A DNA stretch of 7,695 bases from an uncultured Clostridia bacterium (GCA_947627335.1 CANQVQ010000075.1:1-7695), one strand, 5' to 3'. Positions 1 through 5,593 are shown, counted from the first letter of the stretch. Program-made: numbers and translations. Notes: a model not told the origin generated them from the letters alone.

Positions 1-201
1 GGTGTAGTTGCCCGCATTCGACTGGCGGACGGAGTTGCCCACCGTACCGCTCGGGTCGTTGCGGGTGAAGGGGATGCCGGAAGCGGTCAGGTAGGGTTCC
101 ATCGCATCGGCGATCAGGTTCATGTAATACTCTTCGCTGCCGCTGTTGTCGTAGTATAGGTTGTATTCCTGCGTGGACGGACTCAAAAAAAGTTCTGCCA
201 T
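1..201 (-). CDS. N-acetylmuramoyl-L-alanine amidase-like cell-wall hydrolase, N-terminal part (truncated by window edge)
   Basis: I translated this from the reverse complement. The frame opens at the ATG on 201-199 and stays open for 67 codons to the window edge, so the C-terminal part is missing. The protein begins MAELFLSPSTQEYN and continues through EEYYMNLIADAMEPYL, a FTRNDP segment and QSNAGNY. This is the usual start of clostridial zinc amidases of the Amidase_3 type, which cleave the bond between N-acetylmuramic acid and L-alanine in peptidoglycan. The expected zinc-ligand histidine and glutamate motifs are not reached here. There is no signal peptide, as is common in sporulation or phage-type amidases of this group. 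A purine-rich AAGGAAGG (about 211-218) precedes the start at a suitable distance. The family call rests on recognition of the N-terminus only; the precise function is inferred. Confidence 0.75.
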   Translation of the reverse strand, partial: MAELFLSPSTQEYNLYYDNSGSEEYYMNLIADAMEPYLTASGIPFTRNDPSGTVGNSVRQSNAGNYT

Positions 202-356
202 CAATCGATTCCTTCCTTTCCTTTGCCAGCATATGTAGGGAAAGGGACGATTGTGCGAAAAAACCGACAGGGTTTTCGGGTGGCAAACGCAATCGCGTCG
301 TCGCCGCTATGCGTCGCCTTGCTCTGCGTTTTCCCCCCAAATACCCCCCTTTCATC

Positions 357-406
357 GAAAAGCGGCTCGGCTTGCGCCACTTCTGACGCCGCCTTCGCCG
401 CTTTTC
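357..406 (-). terminator. Candidate terminator of the feo operon
   Basis: A perfect 10-base inverted repeat, GAAAAGCGGC (357-366) and GCCGCTTTTC (397-406), encloses a 30-base loop that can itself pair through CGGC (368-371) and GCCG (388-391). The arms have the A-tract/GC-core/T-tract form of a bidirectional intrinsic terminator, with the T4 forming part of the stem. It lies about 95 bases after the stop of the last feo gene. The long loop and short T-tract make this moderate rather than strong. Confidence 0.4.
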
Positions 407-415
407 TCTTAAGGT

Positions 416-448
416 GTTCCTCCGGCGGCTCATGTCCGCCTACGGAAC
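416..448. repeat. Imperfect hairpin followed by an AT-rich block
   Basis: GTTCC (416-420) pairs with GGAAC (444-448) and GGCGG (424-428) with CCGCC (436-440), leaving a 3x3 internal loop and a 7-base terminal loop. The T-rich stretch (about 451-470) follows on the plus strand, so the element looks more like a plus-strand terminator. No plus-strand gene precedes it. On the minus strand it would be a stem-loop in the 3' untranslated part of the feo transcript without a U-tract. Its role is unknown. Confidence 0.3.
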
Positions 449-501
449 GATATTTTTATTGATTTTTATCGCAAACGGATCGTTTTTGCCGTGCAAAATG
501 C

Positions 502-777
502 TTACGAACGACGCAGGAAGGAGAAAAGCCCTTTCTTTTCCGCCGGCTTTCCGTCCGCGTCCTCGCGTTGGACGGCGAGTACGCGGTACCCGGTCGGTTG
601 GATCGCCGCACGCAGCGCGTCGTCGGGGATGTCCTCCTCGGTCAGCAGGACGCAGGTCCCTTTCGCGTGGGAGGACGCGACCTTTTTCACCCGAAAGTTC
701 CGACGGATCGCGTCGTTGACATGGGATTCGCACATCCCGCACCGCATCCCGTCGATCTGCACCGTGATCTTCTTCAC
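502..777 (-). CDS. Small HMA-domain (heavy-metal-associated) metal-binding protein at the end of the feo operon
   Basis: This 91-residue soluble protein starts MKKITVQIDGMRCGMCESHV. The GMxCxxC loop (Cys13, Cys16) is the metal-binding signature of the CopZ/Atx1-like HMA fold, and the length and TGY segment near residue 63 fit one complete ferredoxin-like domain (about 1-72). A charged tail follows, ending KKGLFSFLRRS. The start codon is GTG (777-775) and overlaps the TGA stop of the preceding gene in a GTGA junction, which implies translational coupling; there is only a weak G-rich ribosome binding site within the upstream gene. HMA domains of this type normally bind Cu(I) or other soft metals. 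As the last gene of a ferrous-iron operon it may scavenge or deliver a metal near FeoB, but the metal and partner are inferred. The call of HMA protein is firm; its role is not. Confidence 0.88.
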   Translation of the reverse strand: MKKITVQIDGMRCGMCESHVNDAIRRNFRVKKVASSHAKGTCVLLTEEDIPDDALRAAIQPTGYRVLAVQREDADGKPAEKKGLFSFLRRS

Positions 778-962
778 GACGGTCCGTCCCCCTTCTTACG
801 CCCGCAGGCGCCGCCCATCGGGCAGGACCCGCACGACCCGCAGGAGCCGCAGGAACCGCCCCGCTTCCGCCCGCGTACCATACTGACGACGACGGCGCAC
901 ACGATCCCCGCCAAAGCGAGGCAAATGAGGATCGTCGCGAGGTTATCCGCCAGCCATTGCAT
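774..962 (-). CDS. FeoB-associated Cys-rich membrane protein
   Basis: This 62-residue protein has one membrane segment (about 8-29, with Cys14 and Cys22 inside it), a basic stretch RGRKR (30-34), then four GSC triplets in a row (36-47), a further Cys53 and a basic Lys/Arg tail. By the positive-inside rule the Cys-rich tail should face the cytoplasm. This architecture and the position directly after feoB match the family known as FeoB-associated Cys-rich membrane protein (Pfam PF12669, from memory). Its biochemical role is not established; the CxxCxxCxxC array suggests metal or Fe-S binding, or an iron relay at the exit of FeoB. The ATG at 962-960 follows GGGGAG by about eight bases. The gap to feoB is 36 bases, and the next gene overlaps by four. 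Confidence 0.9.
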   Translation of the reverse strand: MQWLADNLATILICLALAGIVCAVVVSMVRGRKRGGSCGSCGSCGSCPMGGACGRKKGDGPS

Positions 963-998
963 ATACGCTCTCCCCTTTCCGAGATTTTCCGTGAAACC

Positions 999-3452
999 TT
1001 ATACGTTGGTGGTTTCCTTGGTTTCCGCCGACGCGGACTTTTCCCCGACGGTCAGACGGGTGGCTTCGCGGTACGGGCGGAACAGCTGGAACAGGATCCC
1101 CGCCAGCACCAGCAGGGCGGCGACAAGCGCGACGACCTGCGGTGCGGAAGCGATGCCGCCGGTAAACAGCAGTCCGAAGTTGTAGATCATCAGCGAAACC
1201 GCGTAGGCAAACACGCACTGGTACCCGATCGCGAACAGCGTCCACTTTCCGCTGTTCATCTCGCGGCGGATCGCGCCGATCGCGGCGAAGCAGGGCGCGC
1301 AGAGCAGGTTGAACACGAGGAAGGAATACGCCGCAAGCTGCGTCATCCCCTCGAAGTCCAGCACGCCGAACACGCCGACGACTTCCTCCTTTGCGACCAG
1401 ACCCATGATGGTCGCGATGGCCGCCTTGATGGTCCCGAAGCCGAGCGGGGCGAAGATCCAGCAGATCGCACCGCCGACGATGCCGAGGATACTGCTTTCC
1501 AGCTCCATCTCCGGGTCAAACAGGAAGCTGCCGTCCACCACGCCGAACGACGAACCCGCCCAAATGACCAGCGAGGAGAGCAGGATGATGGTCCCGGCTT
1601 TCTTGATGAAGGACCAGCAGCGCTCCCACATGGACCGAAGCAAGTTGGAGATCGTCGGCCAGTGGTACGCGGGCAGTTCCATGACGAACGGCGCCGGATC
1701 GCCGGAGAACGGACGCGTCTTCTTGAGCATGATGCCGGAAACGATGATCGCCGCCGCACCGACGAAGTACGCCGAGGGCGCGACCCACCACGCGCCGCCG
1801 AACAGCGCCGACGCGATAAGCGCGATGATCGGCAGTTTCGCGCCGCACGGAATGAACGTCGTCGTCATGATGGTCATGCGGCGGTCCCGCTCGTTTTCGA
1901 TGGTCCGCGACGCCATGATCCCCGGCACGCCGCAGCCGGTGCCGATCAGCATCGGGATGAAGGACTTGCCGGACAGCCCAAACTTTCGGAAGATACGGTC
2001 CATGACGAACGCGATTCGCGCCATATATCCGCAGGATTCCAAAAACGCGAGGAACAGGAACAGCACGAGCATCTGCGGCACGAAGCCGAGCACCGCGCCG
2101 ACGCCGCCGATGATGCCGTCCAAAAGCAGGCTGTTGAGCCATTCGGGCGTGCCCGCCGCATCCAGTCCGCGCTCGACCAGCACCGGGATGCCCGGCACCC
2201 AGACCGGGTAATCCTCCGGCGCGGGAACCCCCTCGGCGTCCTCGCCGAGCGCCGCGTCGTAGATGCCGGAAATATCGAACCCTTCCTCCGCGAGCGCGTC
2301 CGCGTAGGAGCCGTACGCCTCGTCGAACGCGGCGAAATCGCCGTCCTCGATCGCGCCCTGCAGGTCCTCCGCGCCGACGACGTCCGCTTCGACGGCAGAA
2401 TTCACGAGCGTCCGCATTTCGTCGGTCCAGAGGTTCTCCTCCGCATACGCGTTCATCGCGTCGTCGTAAGCGCCGGACCCGATCCCGAACAGGTGCCAGC
2501 CGTCGCCGAACACCCCGTCGTTCGCCCAGTCCGTCGCGAACGAACCGACCGTCGAAACGGAAATATAGTAGACAAGGAACATAATGACCGCGAAGATCGG
2601 CAGAGCCGCGAACCGGTTGGTGACGACACGGTCGATCTTGTCCGACACCGTCAGCCTGCCTGCGCTCCGCTTATGGTAGCACGCCTTGATGACCGACGCG
2701 ATGTAGATATAGCGCTCGTTGGTGATGATGCTTTCCGCGTCGTCGTCAAGTTCCTCCTCCGCCGCCTTGATGTCGGATTCGATGTGCGAAAGCGTGGCTT
2801 CCGGCAGCTTCAGCCGTTCGAGCACCTTTTCGTCCCGCTCGAAGATCTTGATCGCGTACCAGCGCTGCTGTTCCTCCGGCATGGTATGCACGGCGGCTTC
2901 CTCGATATGCGCGATGGCGTGCTCCACGGCGCCGGAAAACGTGTGGTGCGGGACGGTTTTCGTGTTCGCGGCAGCGTGCATGGCGGCTTCCGCCGCTTCC
3001 GTCAGTCCCGTGCCCTTCAGCGCCGAGATGCAGACGACCTTGCAGCCGAGCTGACGGGACAGCTCCTCCGTGTCGATGCGGTCGCCGTTCTTTTCGACGA
3101 CGTCCATCATGTTGACCGCGATGACGACCGGGATCCCCAGCTCCGTCAATTGCGTCGTCAGGTACAGGTTGCGTTCGAGGTTCGTGCCGTCGATGATGTT
3201 GAGGATCACGTCCGGTCGCTCGCCGACGAGGTAATTCCGTGCGACGACCTCCTCGAGCGTGTACGGCGACAGCGAATAGATGCCCGGCAGGTCCGTGACC
3301 GTCACGCCGTCGTGCTTTTTGAGTTTGCCTTCCTTCTTTTCCACCGTCACGCCCGGCCAGTTGCCGACGAACTGGTTCGAGCCGGTCAGCGCGTTGAACA
3401 GCGTCGTTTTGCCGCAGTTCGGGTTGCCCGCGAGGGCGATTCGCAATTCCAT
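999..3452 (-). CDS. feoB: Ferrous iron transport protein B (G-protein-coupled Fe(II) permease)
   Basis: This 817-residue membrane protein imports Fe(II). The N-terminal G domain shows G1 GNPNCGKT (9-16), the switch-I region NWPGVT (31-36), G3 DLPG (54-57), G4 NMMD (114-117) and a G5-like ISALKG (142-147). A helical linker follows (about 170-260), then the permease. The first helix is near 283-303. The gate segments include GTGCGVPG (505-512) with TIMTTTFIPCGAKLP (527-541), and VAKEEVVGVFG (686-696) with LLCAPCFAAIGAIRRE (716-731). Conserved cysteines are C508, C536, C717 and C721. An acidic insertion (about 316-418) lies after the first helix. I chose the ATG at 3452-3450 because it gives the canonical MELRIALAGNPNCGKT start and has a purine-rich GAGGAAGG just upstream; an in-frame GTG at 3491 would add 13 unrelated residues and sit inside the palindrome at 3484-3499. 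The gene follows two feoA genes and precedes two small cysteine-containing genes. Confidence 0.97.
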   Translation of the reverse strand: MELRIALAGNPNCGKTTLFNALTGSNQFVGNWPGVTVEKKEGKLKKHDGVTVTDLPGIYSLSPYTLEEVVARNYLVGERPDVILNIIDGTNLERNLYLTTQLTELGIPVVIAVNMMDVVEKNGDRIDTEELSRQLGCKVVCISALKGTGLTEAAEAAMHAAANTKTVPHHTFSGAVEHAIAHIEEAAVHTMPEEQQRWYAIKIFERDEKVLERLKLPEATLSHIESDIKAAEEELDDDAESIITNERYIYIASVIKACYHKRSAGRLTVSDKIDRVVTNRFAALPIFAVIMFLVYYISVSTVGSFATDWANDGVFGDGWHLFGIGSGAYDDAMNAYAEENLWTDEMRTLVNSAVEADVVGAEDLQGAIEDGDFAAFDEAYGSYADALAEEGFDISGIYDAALGEDAEGVPAPEDYPVWVPGIPVLVERGLDAAGTPEWLNSLLLDGIIGGVGAVLGFVPQMLVLFLFLAFLESCGYMARIAFVMDRIFRKFGLSGKSFIPMLIGTGCGVPGIMASRTIENERDRRMTIMTTTFIPCGAKLPIIALIASALFGGAWWVAPSAYFVGAAAIIVSGIMLKKTRPFSGDPAPFVMELPAYHWPTISNLLRSMWERCWSFIKKAGTIILLSSLVIWAGSSFGVVDGSFLFDPEMELESSILGIVGGAICWIFAPLGFGTIKAAIATIMGLVAKEEVVGVFGVLDFEGMTQLAAYSFLVFNLLCAPCFAAIGAIRREMNSGKWTLFAIGYQCVFAYAVSLMIYNFGLLFTGGIASAPQVVALVAALLVLAGILFQLFRPYREATRLTVGEKSASAETKETTNV

Positions 3453-3483
3453 ATGCCTTCCTCTCTTTCCTGCTTCCGGCGGC

Positions 3484-3499
3484 GTTAGCACCTGCTAAC
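3484..3499. promoter_or_regulatory. Palindromic operator candidate upstream of feoB
   Basis: GTTAGCACCTGCTAAC is a perfect palindrome except for its central CC (7+2+7). Its left base lies 32 bases from the feoB start codon, in the feoA-feoB gap. It shares the GTTAG-N6-CTAAC design with the palindrome at the operon promoter. I find no good -35/-10 pair next to it, so it may be a second site for the same regulator without its own promoter. The GTTAG/CTAAC half sites recall those of DtxR/IdeR-type boxes, although the spacing differs. Confidence 0.6.
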
Positions 3500-3516
3500 C
3501 GACCGCCCGAAAATCG

Positions 3517-3535
3517 CCGGGACAGTCCGTCCCGG
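3517..3535 (-). other. Hairpin in the feoA-feoB gap
   Basis: CCGGGAC and GTCCCGG form a perfect 7-bp GC-rich stem with a 5-base loop, starting 16 bases after the stop of the second feoA. On the minus strand it is followed by CGATTTTCGGG, which is a poor U-tract. It could be a weak internal terminator or a processing/stability element that sets the feoA to feoB ratio. The hairpin is seen directly; its role is inferred. Confidence 0.45.
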
Positions 3536-3550
3536 AACCTTTTCCGACCC

Positions 3551-3772
3551 TTATTCGACCTCGATCATTTCCGCGTCCGCCTTCCGCAGGGACAACTCGT
3601 ACCCCCGCACGGTCACTTCGATCGGGTCCCCCAGCGGCGCGACCTTGCGGACGTGGACCTCCACGCCCCGCGTGATGCCCATGTCCATGATCCGGCGCTT
3701 CACCGCGCCCTCTCCGTGGAGCCGGACGACGCGGACCGTTTCTCCGATCGAAACCTCTCTGAGCGTTTTCAT
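3551..3772 (-). CDS. feoA: FeoA-family protein (second feoA of the operon)
   Basis: This 73-residue protein is a single FeoA SH3-like domain. It starts MKTLREVSIGETVRVVRL, has the diagnostic RRIMDMGITRGVEV segment (26-39) and ends with a strand resembling VRGYELSLRKADAEMI (55-70). FeoA is a small cytosolic partner thought to act on the FeoB G domain or on pore assembly; the mechanism in Firmicutes is inferred. The ATG at 3772-3770 has an excellent AGGAGG (3783-3788) ten bases upstream. It lies 25 bases after the preceding feoA and 98 bases before feoB; this second gap holds a GC-rich hairpin and a palindrome. Of the two FeoA proteins this one has the more canonical sequence (LGD/GDP and GYELSLR motifs). 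Confidence 0.95.
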   Translation of the reverse strand: MKTLREVSIGETVRVVRLHGEGAVKRRIMDMGITRGVEVHVRKVAPLGDPIEVTVRGYELSLRKADAEMIEVE

Positions 3773-3797
3773 CTGCCGTTTCCCTCCTGTATCTCTG

Positions 3798-4010
3798 TCA
3801 AACCATGATTTTCCGTGCCATCTGCTCGCTGATCGCGATGCGGGACTCCTTGACGTTGACGATCACGTTCCCGCCGATCGTGTTGATGACGGTCACGCTC
3901 CCGCCGACGACGAACCCGAGCGTTTCCAGATGCTTCTTGACCTCCGGGGTCCCCCCCACCTTTTTGATGATCATTTCCTCGCCGACCGTGGCGAATATCA
4001 GCGGCATCAT
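3798..4010 (-). CDS. feoA: FeoA-family protein (first gene of the feo operon)
   Basis: This 70-residue FeoA-domain protein starts MMPLIFATVGEEMIIKKVGG. It has a HLETLGFVVGGSVTVI segment (27-42), equivalent to the RRIMDMG region of classical FeoA, and a final IVNVKESRIAISEQMARKIMV strand-helix. It differs clearly from its neighbour, so the two are paralogues rather than a recent duplication. Clostridial feo operons often carry two feoA-like genes, one of this MMPL type. The gene begins with two adjacent ATG codons (4010 and 4007). A GGAG (about 4012-4015) is too close to the first ATG, so 4007 may be the real start. It is the first gene after the promoter at 4069-4097, with a leader of about 50 bases. 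The division of labour between the two FeoA proteins is unknown. Confidence 0.93.
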   Translation of the reverse strand: MMPLIFATVGEEMIIKKVGGTPEVKKHLETLGFVVGGSVTVINTIGGNVIVNVKESRIAISEQMARKIMV

Positions 4011-4044
4011 ACTCCGATTGTTTTCCGTGCTTTCCTCGAGACTG

Positions 4045-4062
4045 AGTTAGTCATCGCTAACT
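4045..4062. promoter_or_regulatory. Palindromic operator candidate at the feo transcription start
   Basis: AGTTAGTCATCGCTAACT has perfect 6-base arms (AGTTAG/CTAACT) around a 6-base centre. The predicted start of transcription, about seven bases past the -10 box, falls near 4062, so the palindrome covers roughly +1 to +18, where a bound repressor would block the promoter. It has the same GTTAG-N6-CTAAC plan as 3484-3499. The likely ligand is an iron-sensing repressor (DtxR/IdeR/MntR-like or another family) encoded outside this window. The regulator's identity is inference. Confidence 0.7.
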
Positions 4063-4068
4063 ACTAAT

Positions 4069-4097
4069 ACTATACTCCATTCGTACGCGTTTGTCAA
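4069..4097 (-). promoter_or_regulatory. Housekeeping promoter of the feo operon
   Basis: On the minus strand a consensus -35 TTGACA (4097-4092) is followed after exactly 17 bases by a -10 TATAGT (4074-4069), five of six matches to TATAAT. It faces the first feoA, whose start is about 60 bases downstream. This is a strong sigma-A-type promoter, consistent with an operon that is on by default and shut by a repressor. Confidence 0.88.
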
Positions 4098-4208
4098 GGG
4101 GATTTTTGAAAAAATCTGTGATTTGTGAGATATGCACAGGCTTCTTCCGCCTTTTCGCCGAACTCTTGCGCGGAAATTCCAAAGTTTCAGAATTTTTCGG
4201 TCTTTCGG

Positions 4209-4237
4209 TTGACGAACGCCGTAAAAAGGTGTATTCT
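4209..4237 (+). promoter_or_regulatory. Promoter of the phosphotransferase gene
   Basis: On the plus strand TTGACG (4209-4214), a 17-base spacer and TATTCT (4232-4237) form a good sigma-A-type promoter. It diverges from the feo promoter about 110 bases away. The expected leader to the ATG at 4379 is about 135 bases, long for a gene of this kind, and contains a 15-base tandem repeat. Confidence 0.7.
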
Positions 4238-4290
4238 TGAAGTGGTATCGTCTTGCAGGGTTTGATACAAGGTCAAGGAAAAATTGCAAA

Positions 4291-4320
4291 GTACGTTTTT
4301 GCGGTGTACGTTTTTACCGG
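4291..4320 (+). repeat. Tandem 15-base repeat in the phosphotransferase leader
   Basis: Two adjacent 15-base units both begin GTACGTTTTT (4291-4300 and 4306-4315). They end GCGGT and ACCGG, so 12 of 15 positions agree. The repeat lies about 55-85 bases after the predicted transcription start and before the ribosome binding site. It may be chance, a protein site or part of an RNA structure. Confidence 0.35.
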
Positions 4321-4378
4321 GAGTAAGTTTTTTCGTCGTATCAGTCGGAATCAAGGATGAAACGTGAGGAAGCGTGTT

Positions 4379-5317
4379 ATGGACTGCCCTATTTCGCTTT
4401 ACTATGATACAGAAATATCCAATGTCCAAACATTGGATTTATGTCGCGGTGAGAATGATTACAGAAAAGTATATTTTGTGACGGACGGGCAACGAAAACT
4501 TGTAATCAAACAAGTATCCAACGCCTTCAGCGACGAACACAGAATTGCAGGCTGGTTCAAACTGATGGACGAATACCGTAAAACGGGATTGCATTGTCCT
4601 GCCGTCGTACCGAATCGCAATGGAGAGCTGCTTCACCGCGATACAATAGACGGACGTGATTATTATACGTTTGCCGAAGAATATTCCGTTTATGAAACCG
4701 CCGAACACATTGGTGAGGAAACGTACAGAGACGCCCTGGGACACAATTGCTACACCCCGGATGTTATGCGCTCCTTGGGGAAAATTGCCGCCGCAAAATT
4801 GGACATTTTGGATTGGCCTTCCGCATACTGTCTGCTTGAGCCGTTCTGCGCTTCCGATACGACCGACGAAGCGACCGATTGCGCCGTTGCGTTTGTGAAA
4901 TACATAAGAGAAAATCTCCCTGCACATTTGACGCGGGCCGAGGCTCTTTTGGAACTTTTCTATAAACGACAAAAAGAATTAAGCGCGGTATATCCTTTGT
5001 TGCCGACATCCTGTTTTCAGGCTGATTTGAACGACAGCAATATACTTCTCGATGAAAACAACCATTTTGTGGGCTTGATCGATTTCAATTTATGCGGGAA
5101 AGAGCCGGTTTTGAACTATGCTGTACGGGAAGCGCTGTGGGGCGTTTCCGATAAGCGGTTGTTCGGCGAAAAAGGCGACAGGTGGCTGTTTCTCTATGAT
5201 GAAACTTTAGACGACCTTCGGATAAACTTGTTCTTGGAAAATATAGGCTATATTCAAGAAAACTACGAGTTTAGTGTTTTTGAAAAAAGGTCTTCCCGAT
5301 TTTATTCCGCTATATGA
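4379..5317 (+). CDS. Phosphotransferase of the APH/choline-kinase fold, C-terminus frameshifted
   Basis: This kinase-like protein has 312 residues as it stands. N-lobe features include VIKQ (K44, a candidate ATP lysine). The catalytic segment is CFQADLNDSNILLD (212-225), followed by LIDFN (233-237), corresponding to the Brenner motif HxDxxxxN and the metal-binding IDF of aminoglycoside phosphotransferases and relatives. The usual histidine is Gln214; Asp216, Asn221 and Asp235 are kept. The substrate is unknown; relatives include antibiotic, choline, homoserine and fructosamine kinases. The start chosen is ATG 4379, with GAGGAAG eight bases upstream; a GTG at 4364 would add five residues. After residue 303 the frame breaks in an A6 run (5283-5288) and ends early at TGA 5317, while the natural-looking C-terminus continues in the -1 frame to 5439. 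One extra A would give a 353-residue protein. The gene is AT-richer (about 45 % GC in one sampled line) than its neighbours, suggesting transfer. Confidence 0.82.
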   Translation: MDCPISLYYDTEISNVQTLDLCRGENDYRKVYFVTDGQRKLVIKQVSNAFSDEHRIAGWFKLMDEYRKTGLHCPAVVPNRNGELLHRDTIDGRDYYTFAEEYSVYETAEHIGEETYRDALGHNCYTPDVMRSLGKIAAAKLDILDWPSAYCLLEPFCASDTTDEATDCAVAFVKYIRENLPAHLTRAEALLELFYKRQKELSAVYPLLPTSCFQADLNDSNILLDENNHFVGLIDFNLCGKEPVLNYAVREALWGVSDKRLFGEKGDRWLFLYDETLDDLRINLFLENIGYIQENYEFSVFEKRSSRFYSAI

Positions 5318-5439
5318 ACTCGTTTTGGTGGTTTCATTTGGATGAAATCAAATTGGTCAAAGAGGATGAATCCAAAATCGGGCAACTCCTTGATTGGTTG
5401 GAGCGCCAGATGACGCGAGACGACATACGGTTGCCTTAA
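5314..5439 (+). pseudogene. Displaced C-terminal part of the phosphotransferase
   Basis: This frame is -1 relative to the upstream gene. It reads VFPILFRYMNSFWWFHLDEI, continues through DWLERQMTRDDIRLP and stops at TAA 5437-5439. The aromatic-rich segment fits the C-terminal helices of this phosphotransferase family, and reading it through from the A6 run gives a continuous protein. An ATG at 5314 overlaps the upstream stop in an ATGA junction, so a separate 41-residue peptide is formally possible, but there is no ribosome binding site. The best reading is the 3' end of one gene split by a frameshift, caused by a true mutation, a sequencing or assembly error, or slippage. Confidence 0.7.
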
Positions 5440-5593
5440 ACCTTTCCGTTCTTCCTGCATTCTTCCGGTATGAATCCGTACCTTTGGAAACGGTTATCCT
5501 CCCAATGTCACGGCGCCGGCTTACATTCATTAAAATGCTTGTATCAAGATCGCAAAGAACAGAAAGCGTATCTCTAAGAAAGGAGTTGTTCTC

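Larger units (their letters stand above)
202..501. other. Gene-free intergenic region between the amidase and the feo operon
   Basis: About 300 bases lie between the 3' end of the feo operon and the start of the amidase gene, both on the minus strand. I see no convincing gene here. Short open frames on both strands lack ribosome binding sites and have no recognisable protein character. The stretch holds two inverted repeats (357-406 and 416-448), an AT-rich block (about 447-475) and two runs of six C separated by AAATA (333-349). The amidase promoter should lie in its left part on the minus strand, but I find no good -35/-10 pair there, so I do not call one. Confidence 0.6.

Noticed and set aside
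333..349. Two C6 runs separated by AAATA, a possible G-quadruplex on the minus strand
   Set aside because: Two six-G runs cannot form a standard four-run, three-tier quadruplex; at most a weak two-tier form.
223..462. A 79-codon plus-strand open frame in the left intergenic region
   Set aside because: It has no recognisable family, no ribosome binding site and runs across two hairpins; it is better explained as chance in GC-rich DNA.
957..3488. An 843-codon open frame on the plus strand opposite feoB
   Set aside because: It is the antisense shadow of feoB: Arg/Asp/His-rich, no domain character and no ribosome binding site, whereas the minus-strand frame is an unmistakable FeoB.
3453..3491. 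Upstream GTG start for feoB
   Set aside because: It would add 13 residues not typical of FeoB and would place the start within the palindrome; the ATG at 3452 has its own purine-rich site and the canonical N-terminus.
4357..4407. A 16-codon leader peptide overlapping the phosphotransferase start
   Set aside because: The ATG lacks a properly spaced ribosome binding site and the peptide has no regulatory codon run.
4187..4429. Short minus-strand open frames across the feo-phosphotransferase gap
   Set aside because: They cross both promoters, lack ribosome binding sites and show no family character.
5470..5577. A 35-codon plus-strand open frame just before the HD-domain gene
   Set aside because: There is no ribosome binding site before the ATG and no recognised protein character; it is merely the continuation of the open frame after the phosphotransferase stop.
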